Shown here piece after piece: positions 15,001-27,000 of a stretch of DNA of 64,000 bases (positions are counted from its first letter, which is position 1; every line of letters starts with the position of its first letter). Source of the stretch: Nemopilema nomurai (lineage: Eukaryota > Cnidaria > Scyphozoa > Rhizostomeae > Rhizostomatidae); the NCBI GenBank assembly GCA_003864495.1, contig ML133443.1:2881474-2945473 (forward strand). The letters are read 5' to 3'. Position numbers and translations under genes: made by a program. The notes below the pieces were generated by a model. The model worked only from the letters and a program-made list of their open reading frames with translations, did no database searches and was not told where the DNA came from.

Positions 15001-18000
15001 AACATTTGAAAATTTCGGGATTAAACGTGTTCCCGATGACGTCATTCGCCTTTTGTACCTCTCGATCCATATCACTCTTGAAGCAGCATCATTATTGAAT
15101 TTATTTTTTACTTTTTCAGCTACATGTTGTCAGTTTCATTTGTTTCATTTTAAGTCTTTTTAGTCCGCGCGGTCAGTGCGTGGAAACAGTTTTGATTTCA
15201 ACTAATTTCCACGTGGGCCTATCATAAATTCTAGTCCGTAATTTTTGTTGGAAGTTTTTTAGTTCCTAGTTCTCTTTCAAAGTGTTGCTATGTCTGTTTG
15301 CATCTTGAGCTCTTACATTCAATTGTATTGATGGTGAAATTTTGTGTAAAGGTTCTAGGTGGTGTTAAATTTTCTGTGAAAATGCTCATTATGTTTTTCG
15401 TTATCAAAGATAATAGTATTTTATGGATGCCCGGTGGTAAAAGTATATTGACCGCCTCTATCAACAGCCTAAGAATAATTATTAATGGATGTTTAAAGCT
15501 GCACGAGAATGATGATTCATTACTGCTTTAAGAATTTAGAGAATCATGATTAATCGCTGCTGTAAGAGATCAAAAATCATGATTAATCGCTTCTATGAGT
15601 AGTATATGAATCATAATTAATCGCTGCTATAAGAAGTACAATAATAACGATTAATTGCTGCTATAAGCAGCACAAGAATCTTGATGGATCGCTATTAAAT
15701 GAATTTGCAATATTTGCTTTCAATATCTATTCGCAACATTTGATTTCCCATCACTGCCTATCTGCAACACCTTCTACATTACTATTCCTAATGTTTTAAA
15801 ACATTGATGTAACTTAAATTGATTATGGCCTGATTTTCCTTAAGATGTATCAAGTCAAATAGCAACGAAAAGCCAAACGAATTTGACGATTCTGTGATCC
15901 TCAAGCAAATCCAAGGTTTCTGCCTCTACGACACTCTGCGTGTTCGTCAGGATGGTTTTCCTGTCAGACTGACATTTAAGCAATTCCTAGAAAGGTGAGG
16001 TACTGATAGATTAGTTTGGTAGATTTAAGGGAAATTCTTTTTGGCATGGCTAGAAATAAACCAAAAAGGTCCTGCCGTTTTTACTTCAGTGATGCATGTT
16101 CCGCTGAGCCATGTTGTTGCAGTTTATTTGATTCATGGTCTACATGCGTATTTGCAGGACTAGAAACCTGTGTATTAATTCCTGCTCTCTCGACAAAGCA
16201 AATTTTACTGTTGATGTATCAATTGGCCTGAGTTTTTGCTCCGAAAAAGAGAAAATATCGGTTTTTAAAAATTTAATCAATTTATCTTCTTCGATATATA
16301 GATACAAGTTCGTCTCTTTTCCTTTGGTGTCAGCCATTCCATGTAACAAGGAAAATGTCGAGATTATTCTTATTAAGTGCAAAATTACTGGCCATAAACT
16401 TGGAAGTGCCAAGGTAAGATATTCATTTCATATAATTAACTTTTTGTTTTGTGTTATGTAGTGTGCAATTAGTCACTTCTGTTATGCCAATTAAGTTTTA
16501 TTTTGTACTATGTCCTGCATCCTCCCGTTATATTAAGTTACCTTCTACACAAACTTCAGCCCATGTTTTTGGAAATTTTCCCGAAGGCTGCACCGACACG
16601 GGAAAACAGCCCTTTTGTTGAGAAATAGACTAGTACAACATTAAAATAGTTCTGAATTAGCGTTTTCTCTCCGAAACAAAGCATCCGTTATCTACAATTT
16701 CAAGGAAATGTTAGTAGAGGTTTTTACCTACCTGTTGTTATATGGAAGTTTGACTGAGAGAAAAGCTGTTATGGGCGAGCGACAAAAGAGAACGTACACA
16801 GAGATAGTGATAGTGGTGATCTTAATCGCAGGTGGAAACCCGGAAAGGAGTGCCGGAAATGCCTTAAATTCATACCCGCAATATACCGGGCTTAGAATAC
16901 TGCTCTCCATATTGATGTTGTAAATCTTCTTTTAACATTCACCAACAACTTTCTTTATCAATATGGACTTACGTGAGGTTCAAATCAGTATTCCATTTGA
17001 ATGAGGAGAAGATTTGGCAATACCCCTACTGCTATTTTTTTAAAAAACATAGCCCCAATTATACCAGCTCATGTGTAGATTGTACACTTAGGGCCTAATT
17101 TCCAACTGTTTGTGGGCAGTGTGGCAAAATTGCGTTCATGTTACACAGAGTTTAAGTAAAGAGACAACAGAATGAGTGATTGGGCCTTTGAAGTTGCACA
17201 TAAGTAATTCAGGCAGATTTGTGCGATGGCCGCAGCTTGACATAGCTCTGCCAATCGTTAAGCAATATTGGATTTATTGCTAGTAGTTTAGATTAGAAAC
17301 CAATAATAGTTCCTCTGACATATATTGTTAGTGACATAAATTATTAGTGGTTTGCTTGACCCCACCTACACTTCCTACTTCTCAATCTGCTGCCAGTCTG
17401 CTAACCAATTGAAATTCTCAACGTATAATTTTGCGGTATTCTCACATTAGACCTCAGGCGTAAACAAGTTTCGGAACTGTTACAGACAAATCATCTCATT
17501 TTACCTTCATCAGCATCAATTTATCGTTGTCACAATAAAGTTTTGTTGTGGGTTGTTCTTATAAAAAGGTTTTCAGAATTGAAAAAGTCGACAATGTAAA
17601 CATCTTTTAATTAAGTATTTATTTGCTAAAAGTTGAAATTTTGTTTTTGTTCACGTCAAGAAAAGGATCCATTAACAATATTTGGTGATTATCCGTTCTT
17701 ATCAGATTGTGGTGGGTTAGGAATACTTTCCATTCTTGCAAGTTTTATCTTGCAGTAATGATTTTTACCATAGATGTGCTACAACTTTTGATATATAACG
17801 ACAGCCATCAGGATTTGTTTTTAAGCATGCCTTTGATTGGTGTATATAGATCACCAGATATACAGACATATATAAATATGTATAAAGATCACCTTAGAAT
17901 GCAGCGCTGCTTGTGAGTAAGTTGTGTAAGAGGGTGCATACCACAGCTTCTGTGCATGAAGTCATTCGCACAACTGCCCATTCTCAACCGTCTCTGTCAT

Positions 18001-21000
18001 CCAGGTCTTTCTCAAACACCGACACGAAAGGGAGTTGGACAGCAATTTGGAAAAAGTGAAGAAAGACGTCATCACAGTTCAGAAAAGTGAGTACATTTTT
18101 TGTTAATGGGTCTGGTTGGTTATTTGGTAATGGCATTTATGTTCCATTTTTCTGTTCTTATACTAATGGCACTCCTTCTACGCATCCTTTTCCCGCTGTC
18201 CTATCAATTCAACTTCCTTCCCCCAATCTTCTCTGTTCTCCTCATGCCTAACTACACCACCCCTCTCTGTTTTTTTATAACTTCCCTACCTCTCAACGTT
18301 ACGTTCCCACCTTTCCAACATTTTTCACCAGACTCATACCATTCCACCCCTCTCGTTCCATTTCTCCCCATTCTCCTTCCAAGCATTCTAATCATTTTCT
18401 TTCCAAGCCTATTCTTCTTGTATTTTATTTATTTTCAGTCCGTCCTTCTTTTCTTTTTTCAATCTCTAGAAGTATCTATATTTGACATAGCGTGGTTTTT
18501 GGATTTATGCCGCCTAACCATAGAGTTTATTCATGCTTGAGTCCGATATAGGAAGCACTTGCTATTGCAAAAGAGAAAATTTCACCAGGGCTCCAAGAGA
18601 AGATTGGTCAAGGCGTTTAGCAGTTGGGCTTCTTAGGTTTTGTAAAGTATCCAACGACAAAACCGCAAGTTCACACATGCCACAGACAGGCTATCATTGT
18701 TAAGGATGGTAGCAAATCTGTCAATTCCTTGCTGAATTTCAACCATGTATTTGGTTTTTGTTCTCTTATACCCAATTTCAAGTAAATTTATAGCCTTTTT
18801 AGGGCCAGTCTGTGACCCCTTTATGACCTATAAACCTAGATTGTCTTAGCACGCCTCGCTTAACAACCGACCAAAGACTAGGTTTCCAATCTGAAGAAGG
18901 GGCAGAGTCTGGAAAAACATTACGGTCGAACGGCCACTGACCGGAGAAAGGTCCTCGAAAAACAATAGAAGCCTCTAGGACACACCTAAGCCACGCCCAG
19001 TTTTGGGGGTTTTGTTAGGAAGGTTTTCCTTCTAGGATGTTTTGGTCTGGAGGAAGTTTAACAACTTTTCTGGACTCTGAGAGGGGGAAGAAAAATTCCT
19101 GAAATCGTTCAGTTTAATGTTGCTGGACGTTGAAGCATTTGCATGACATCTCCTTCCTGGTTGATATTGTTTGTCCAAATGTGATTCGACAGACTTCTTG
19201 TCAGCCCTCGATTTCTCAGACGTCAGAGCGCATTTTTATATGGTATGATGCCATGCAGCAGCTGACTATGATGAAAACTCTGAGCTGTGAAGGCCAAAAG
19301 ACGACTTGTCACTGAGTGGAGCACTGATCATTCAAAGCAATAGACCCTGATCTCACAACTAAGTACTAAACAAGCATATTGTGAGAGGTGATTTTAGAAC
19401 ATGGTTGAGATGGTAGAGCTGAGAAAACACACTGTTCACATTTCTATATTTTGGTAATCATTCTCGATATATTACTCAACTGAACGAGGTTACAATAATG
19501 TCCTGATCAACGATATCCCGAGGATTATATATCAATTGTCGCGTGATTATAATAGGTCATGTGATCTGGGGAGCGTCCTACTACAATATGGGGAGCGGGG
19601 CTCGGGGTCGATGTTGGGAAATTTCAAAATTGGGAAAGCTGGGAGATTAATGGGAAATTGAAAATTGGTTATATTTCAGGTAAAACTGAGAAAAGTTAAT
19701 TTAACTTTTCTAGCGAACACATTTACATTTTCTTACACTTTTCCTTGTACATTTATGCGCAGTTTCTATTTTGATGGGCGCTGCAGCGAACTAAGTGTGT
19801 CTCGCGTGAGCGAATAGCTGATAATAGGGAGATTGGAATAACAACATGGGATTGGAAGGAATCCAAAAATTATTTGCCGGGAAGGGGGGAAGACGATTAG
19901 GGATAATCAAGAAAACCAGCTTTCAGCAACACTTATCTTGACCACGTTAAATGGTTCTTTGATAGTTGATAAAAATGAGTTCTTCGTTTTTATCAATTTT
20001 TATTGTTATTAAAATTCATATAATCTTTGTTATCTGTGAAATTTTTATAATAAAAACATGACGGGAAGCGGCCTTTAAAAGGCGTGGCAAAGGTCTGTAC
20101 GTTTGCTTTTGATGACTAAGGACCCGTCTATCCGTCTTAAAGTGACTAAGTGATTAACTCCACGGCGAATTTCAATGAACCTGTCTCTTGATACCGAAGC
20201 GAGCGCTGAGAACAGATTGTAATTTGGAACAACCACGCTTGTTTCCAAAGGCTGATAAGTAAGCCACTGTGAATGCGCCGTTATCTCCAATTCTCTCATC
20301 GCAACGCCTATAGAAGCTCTCAAAGGACATCATGGCAACACCCATTGTTCCTGCGTTGTTTGTTTTTGAAGCCTACGAGATTTTGCTTTACGTGTTGACT
20401 GAGCTTCGAAGTGGGAAATCCGAGGAACAGACTTTTTGAAATTCGATCACGCTTCAGTTGTATTTTGAGAGCCGTTGTCATAAATATCGAGGTTGCCTGT
20501 TTGGCGTTTTGCGATCAACTATTTTGGCAGCATCGCAATCGCAACGGCGAAGTGTCTCTATTTTCTTGTTCTTTTATGTCCTCTCTAGTGTTTCGTGGGA
20601 AGCTTGCGAGGATAGATTACGAGTTCCTAATGAATAACCGAAAGCACGAGGAGCGGACAATTGGAAATTTCCTGATGTCGGTACGTATCAACCAAATTTG
20701 TTCACGATTGTCCTTTTTCACTGAAGTTGTACTTCGCTCCCTGTGTTAATCATGGGGAGACCTTCAACGGAAACTGGGGTGGGAATATTCCTAGAATTTT
20801 AGTTTCCTCTTTTTTGTTCAAATTATATTTGTTGGTATTTGACCAACAAATAGGTTGGACGTTCTATGTTGGGAGCACAGGAGCAGTGAAGATTGTGGGT
20901 GTTTCCCCATGTCATTCTGCATTTTTTCCTCAACAAAATCTTACTGCTTGTCTAGAATTTTTCGCTGGATCCGAGGGCTTTTCCAATTCCTACCTTTAAC

Positions 21001-24000
21001 TGGTCGACGGGCCATAATTTGGTCTTCAAAAATACAGGAAGGCTTTTGTGTCATTTTTGGACTTTCTGTGGTTACAGGCTCGACTTGTCATCCTAATAGT
21101 AAAATTTGGGAAGCAAGTAGTTTAGCTAATATCATGAAACTTTGTTGATAGAGAAATGAGTTTTGAATTTTGGATTCCGTTTTGCCACATTTGAATATTG
21201 TCAACTGCAAAACTATTTCGAAATGGAAAGTGAAACAAAAACCGATAAGCCAGACCCTAATTGACTTCGGAAACGTGAACTTTGCACAGATGTAATTTTT
21301 CAAACTTGTCTCTATTGGCATTGAGGTCGAGAAACTCGATTGATCGTTGCGAAATGTGCCACTGCTTATGTCAATTTGCTTGAACCGGGTTTTTGGGTTG
21401 ATGATCCCTTTCCTCTGAAACCCCTTTTCGCCCCGTTTTCGTCTTTCAACTTCTACGCACATACGTAATGTATCAGGAGCTTGTCGTTTGATCTGCACGT
21501 GAGATTTGAAGAAAACAGGCAATAATGCTGTCTTTGATATTTTTGCAAAGTTGAGAGCAATAATGTTAGACATCGTCTTCCCTGTTTTTTTGTCACAGGA
21601 GTAGCTGCTTAAATTGACTCGTTTGCAGCCCATTTTTTTCAGCGCTTTAAAAACTTAAGAACAGGTATCCAGGAAATACATTTTAGCAATCCATACCACC
21701 AGACGCGATATTTAGTTTTATACGTCGAGTTTCATAAATTTCATGGGTCATCCTGAAAGCCTTCTTTTTCACACTGCAGGTTTCCCAATATAAGTCCTCT
21801 TATTCAGGACCCCATCGTATGCCTGTTTTCGCTTTAGGTACCGCGTATCATCTTTCCTTGCGATAAAGTTTTCTCATCGGCTCCTTAATTATACCCCGGC
21901 ACCTTATAGTTTCTTAGCAAAGTCTACGCGCAAATTCTGCTGGGATTAAAAATCGCCTTCATCCATTGTCAGGTAAAGATCAAATCCAAAAGAGAATTTA
22001 CCCTGATCTTAATAAACTAAAAATATAAATTCGCCTTAGCAGCAAGTAAAATATTTTCATTGGTTTAAGATAACTTAGAAACTCGGGTTTCTTTGTCCAT
22101 TGTTTGACTTCTTAAGAGATATGTCTATTATTCGCCAACCTATTCAAATCCTTCGAACTCAGTCATAGGGCTGACCTCGATTGCTGTCACGTGGGTTCCT
22201 TCTCAGTGAGTGTTGCATTTACGTGACGTCACTCTGTCTAAAACGTAGCTTCGTTTTCAATCCCTGTAACTTGTTAGCGCGATTTTATCATAGATTTGTA
22301 CAGACTTGATTCTGACCTCTGCACTGTTTTTGGCAGTATTTTAATAAACAGTATGCAGCACAATTGTCGTAGGAGCCTATGAAAGAATTCTTTTTCTCGA
22401 TTTTCCACGGTTAAGCTGATCTCTCAGAACCAAACATGTTTTATATAAAGCCTCACATGAGATCGGACACAATTATGGTGCACTGTTGAAAATAGTTGTT
22501 ATATACCATGCTTTGCGTTTTAATATTGCTTGAATTATACAACAATAGGTTACCTGCACGTGAATTGGATCTTTATCAGATACCATAATCTTCTTTCGTT
22601 TTCAGAAGTTGATGATATGCTATTTGGAGATTTGGAATTTATAAGTGCATTTCCACTGTTTTAGAGTGTTTTTACTTTTTCGATCCATGCAACAAGTACG
22701 CAAACCTTTTGTCCCCAATTGAGGTTCTGATCTAATCGTTAACAGATACTAAGACCTGTGTGTAAACAAAGATATAACCAATGGCCTCCTTTTCAGGTAT
22801 CCACCAAACCTGCCAAGCTACACGAGGCTCTGCTGTCGATGAGCAAGCAGGATGTCCGAAGGCACGACAAGGAGAGCGATGTGAGTTTATTTTGCCTCGC
22901 TTGGATGTTGAGAGTCAGGGCCTGTTTTAGGGGTCAGCTCCGGGGGAGGGGTGTGTTAATGATGGTAATGATACGATTGTTTATGATAAAATCAGCAAAT
23001 GCATTATAGCTAATAAATGATAGAATAGAAATTGCAAGTTTATGCTTTGTTATATGCTTTAATTACATACCTATGCTTTTTTTAAGTAGCTTTAGGGTAA
23101 CAATTAAGGACGGCGCCAAGATGGCATGATCAAAATGATGATTTACAGCAGTTGTGCGAAACTGTTTATGTGCGATAGAATTTTTTGTTTTTGATGAAAG
23201 GGGGAGGTGGTATTGGATCTTTTCTTTGAAGCAAATCATAATCTATTTGCTTCAACTACAACAACATCGAATAATGTGACTTGCACGTGTTCCAGCTTGA
23301 CATGCAATAGTTTCTGTAATTTTTCCTCTACAGTAATAACTCCACTGATAAATTCTTTCTTCAAAATAGTTATTCTTATAATTCACATTGTGATTACTCA
23401 TTTTTTTTAGTCGGACGAAAAAAGTACTTTTAAGTATGCGAAAAATAGTTCCGCTTTTTCTAGCAATTGTGAAGTTTTGTACCACAAAGCACTTGTTCAC
23501 TCATTTTTTTTATTTCTGCGTAGGAGACCCGAAGGAAACTGAGAGAGAACCAAAAGAAGAAGGCGGCAAAGATGCTTTCAGAATCAGCCACTGTTGGATC
23601 GAGACGGCCCCGGAGTAAGGACGACTTCCTAATTGGCTCCAGAAAAGTACGTCATTTTGGTGCTCGGCATCACTTTTTCACCCACGCAGCGTCCGAGTGT
23701 CCTACCGTTGTTATTGGGATCCGTCCTCACTGCCAACCATTATGCGCAGCGTGTTTTTTTTTCTAAAATGACTGTTCTGTGAGGATATAAAGAATAGCAC
23801 AATTTTTTCTCAATTTGTACGTGTGATGCGGAATCGGCAAATTGCTTACGTGAAAAAAGTTTTAGAGTCAGACTGTGAAACCGAATTTGTTTCCTAGTAT
23901 TTATATTATGCTTCCTAAACACGCTCAAAGTTTTCCCACAGAAGTGATCGTTGTTTTAAAAACTATTGCGCTCATGACTTATCAATTTGTTGTTATTTGT

Positions 24001-27000
24001 CATAACTTGTCATTTTATTCTATAACTCAATGGATAGTTTGACCTCAGTGTAAGGATCGTGCTCGTCATGGTATCTCGACGTGGTTTCAATGCGTTCGTA
24101 ATCCGTTGGCCGTACGTTTACATTTCCGCCCATTTCATTGTAGTATGGTGGCCAGAAGCAGGGTGGCCGCCCGCAAGTGTACAACGGCGAGTTGCCGCTC
24201 ATGCGAGATTTCACGCGCGGTCGGCTGAAGGCCTGGTGCCGCGTTGATTGCTACGAAAGACAGTTCCATGTCGCCTCCTTCTTCTTGCATCAGCCAGTTA
24301 TAACAATTGATGGCTCTAATATTGTCGATGAATCTGCAAAGTGAGAATACCCTTCATTTTCTGTTCAACCCTTTAGGTTTTTCACATGTCTCTTGTTTAT
24401 AAGATGGTTGTTAAGCGAAAGAAAAGGGGGAGTGGTGGGTTGGCTGGGGGTACAAAACTCGCCCCCTTTTCTAGCTAGCAGCCACCAATTTAGGGAGCAG
24501 GGCTCTTCTTGTAGCCCAACCTGATAGCAGCCTGAGGGACATGTTATTGCCACCCTCCAAGATTCAGTATTTATAACAAATTTCATCTTGTAACTTTGTC
24601 ACTTTTTAAAATAGGGTAATTTATAAACCCTCCAGATACAAGTATGTAAACCAAACAAAATCTCAAAATGTCCTACAGACTTGGTGAAATTCTGAGCCAA
24701 ACCTAAGGTTGTCTGGAAATCATTTTTCATAGTGGCCAACTTTTGTTTCTATCATATTGAAGATGCTTTGCTGTTACTATAGATATCATTTTTTTAAATT
24801 TTCACTCTTGGAAGTATGTACTTTGAGGCTTTTTGACCTCTTTATTTTTGCCAAATGTTCAAGTTCGCCAGTGAGAGATGTCTTTCATCTAGTCCAAGAT
24901 TTTGTTATGGTGCCATGACCTAAGATCCTCACATTTTCGATCCACTTCAACACTATATAGTCAGCCAATTTTGAGACGGTTGGTGACAAAACCACTTTTT
25001 TGCAATTCATTGATATGGATGTGCCCGATCATGAATTTCACAGTTTAAATCGATTCCCGAACAAACTTTTAGGATACACAGATTTATAATACAATACAAA
25101 CTTTTGCTTGGGCTTGGTAGAAGCTATCACGTCGTCTTCTATAAAGCCTCAAAAGCCTTGATATGTACTGCAGGCCAATATATTATTACTTTCGTTATAG
25201 TTGTTTGGATTTAACGACGATAGTTAACTTAATCAGCAAATTTTTGCATTGAATTTTAAGTATAATAAGTTCCAGCGAAAGTAAAATTTATTTCAAATAG
25301 ATTTTATGAAAGACCTTGCTTTCGGCATACAAGAAATAGATTAGGGTTTGTTGAAATATTTGCGGCATCATTTCTTCAAAGTTTTCTATAGATTGAATTT
25401 AGAAACCGGGTCATGTACGAATGCGGTTGATAAAGTAGTTCTGAAAGTCTTAAATACTTTACCTGAATTACTGCTCGTCTGATTATTAATTATGGAGACT
25501 CGCAATTACGTTTTTGCGAGGTCATCGACGGAAATCTACATAGCCTTCAGTTTAAGATCGTTTTGAAGTCATTAGAATACAGGATTGCATTTCTTGATAT
25601 TGTCAAGCCAGCCCCGTTCCCGATACCCATCAAGACATCATTTGTTTTATAAATCGGTCAAGTCAACCCCCGTTCCAAAAACCTGTAGAACAGATTTCCA
25701 CAATCAACGTTTCCATCATAGCGTAGGCTTTCTTCTGGGATGTTCTGCCTACAACGGTTCTGCAATATGCAGAGGTCAAACCAGCTTTTTACCATTTGAA
25801 ATAAAATAGTTTCCAGAACAGTGTACATTCAAAACCCATTCATAGCCAATTTTATGCTTCGTACTCAGATGCTTTTCCTGCCACAAGCAAGAGCCACGTG
25901 CGATTTCTTGCGCACTTTGATGAATGAAAACATTTCTTGCGATTTCTTGATAAGCAAATGTATTCATGAATAGATGAATTGATAGCTTGACGAAGTCATG
26001 AATAGATTCATGGCAGAAAAATTTGTATTTTCAAGCTAGAGCATCAGCATTTGTTAGACGCTTCATTGAATTTTTTTCGAATTAAAACTTTGGTTTAGGT
26101 TCTAACAGCAAATTTTATGTTTAGAAATTTTTGTTACAGGATAGGACTATGCTTTTTGCCCTCAAAAACAGGAGACTCCAAAGTCGTCAAAGTGAAGAAC
26201 TGCATTGGAAAGGTAGGTTTTAGATACATGGGTCTCTTTCATTTCGCAATTAATGTTTCTTATTATCCTCAAAAATCAGAATGTTGATACTTTGCTTAAG
26301 GACAGAGTGTTTTGTAGGGACTCAAGTTGCACCAAGATGATACTGGCAATGTCTGGGCTACAAGGATAGGAAAAAATCCAATCTTTGTCAGGGTATTTAT
26401 TTAACTTTTATAAGCAATGACTCACCCACATCATATTCCTAGATGTATTATGAATGGTGGTTATAGATATATGCATTGGGTCTCTCTATAAATACTAGAG
26501 ATGACAGATGTTTTATTGAAGGAATTTGTTTGGAAACTAAAACATTTTTGAAGATGATTCTTTATCAATATTTCCGACTTACCAATTTAATTATTAATTT
26601 GTCAATATTAGAACCAATTTTTGCACTAGTTCACTACAGATGATTCCATTTTATGATATGCATGGAGAGGATGATAACACAAAGATAACATGACAAAAAA
26701 TATATACCCTCGGGCCCAAAGTATGGCATCCAATTGAATTAGCAGAGGGTTATTTGCAAATCTGATTGGTAATGAGATCAAGTGAAAGACCGTGTTTTCT
26801 AAAGAAGGAAGTTTTATCAAAACATTTTCATGCTTTGGTTATTATCAGGATGTTTCTTATCCTTTCCTTTGTCTTATGTCTTGAATGCTCAGTAAAAGAA
26901 ATTTTTTTGTTTGCAGGGGTACTTTCTATCTCCAGAATTGATAAAACTGAATGGAAAGCTCACCCAGGGTGTGCCAATGAAGGTATGTGTACCCTTCTTC

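Larger units (their letters stand above)
28..16413 (+). other. Myosin motor domain, exons 1-20
   Basis: Exons: 28-117, 2251-2313, 2854-3060, 3913-4027, 4681-4733, 5657-5751, 6184-6295, 7749-7866, 8141-8212, 8778-8919, 9622-9766, 10567-10647, 11256-11420, 12253-12328, 12946-13015, 13176-13220, 13633-13714, 14909-14964, 15845-15994, 16302-16413. Family landmarks appear in the right order: [12 protein letters not shown], Walker A in exon 3, RFGKF in exon 4, [11 protein letters not shown] in exon 5, NFHIFYYLF in exon 6, LSGILNVGN in exon 8, [10 protein letters not shown] in exon 10, DIFGFEEF in exon 11, FAITHF and VHYFVDGFL across exons 13-14, and FIRCIKSN plus [10 protein letters not shown] at exons 18-20. 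A Lys/Arg-rich loop 2 lies in exon 17. Walker A departs from the usual GESGSGKT only at two variable positions. Switch I lacks the usual first Asn and has Thr where Ser is common, so ATPase kinetics may be altered (inference). Confidence 0.92.
18005..23646 (+). other. Myosin neck and linker, exons 21-24
   Basis: Exons: 18005-18086, 20589-20680, 22797-22880, 23524-23646. Exon 21 opens with [12 protein letters not shown], the usual end of the converter and start of the lever arm. The junction of exons 21 and 22 creates an IQ-like motif, VQKMFRGKLAR (about residues 708-718), which should bind one calmodulin or light chain. Exons 23-24 encode a charged, probably helical segment ([15 protein letters not shown], then [13 protein letters not shown]) and a basic Ser/Arg-rich stretch. 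Exon 24 ends in phase 0 and joins the MH2 exon in phase 0. I see no long heptad coiled coil, so the motor is probably monomeric unless the MH2 oligomerises. Confidence 0.8.

Noticed and set aside
18100..18540. 146-codon plus-strand open frame
   Set aside because: It lies in the pyrimidine-rich tract; its Leu/Phe/Pro/Ser composition is a direct product of C/T bias, with no motif or splice support.
23524..24144. Possibility that the myosin and the MH2 are two separate genes
   Set aside because: No stop, poly(A) signal or new start appears between exons 24 and 25, and the phases match exactly, although only transcripts can settle it.
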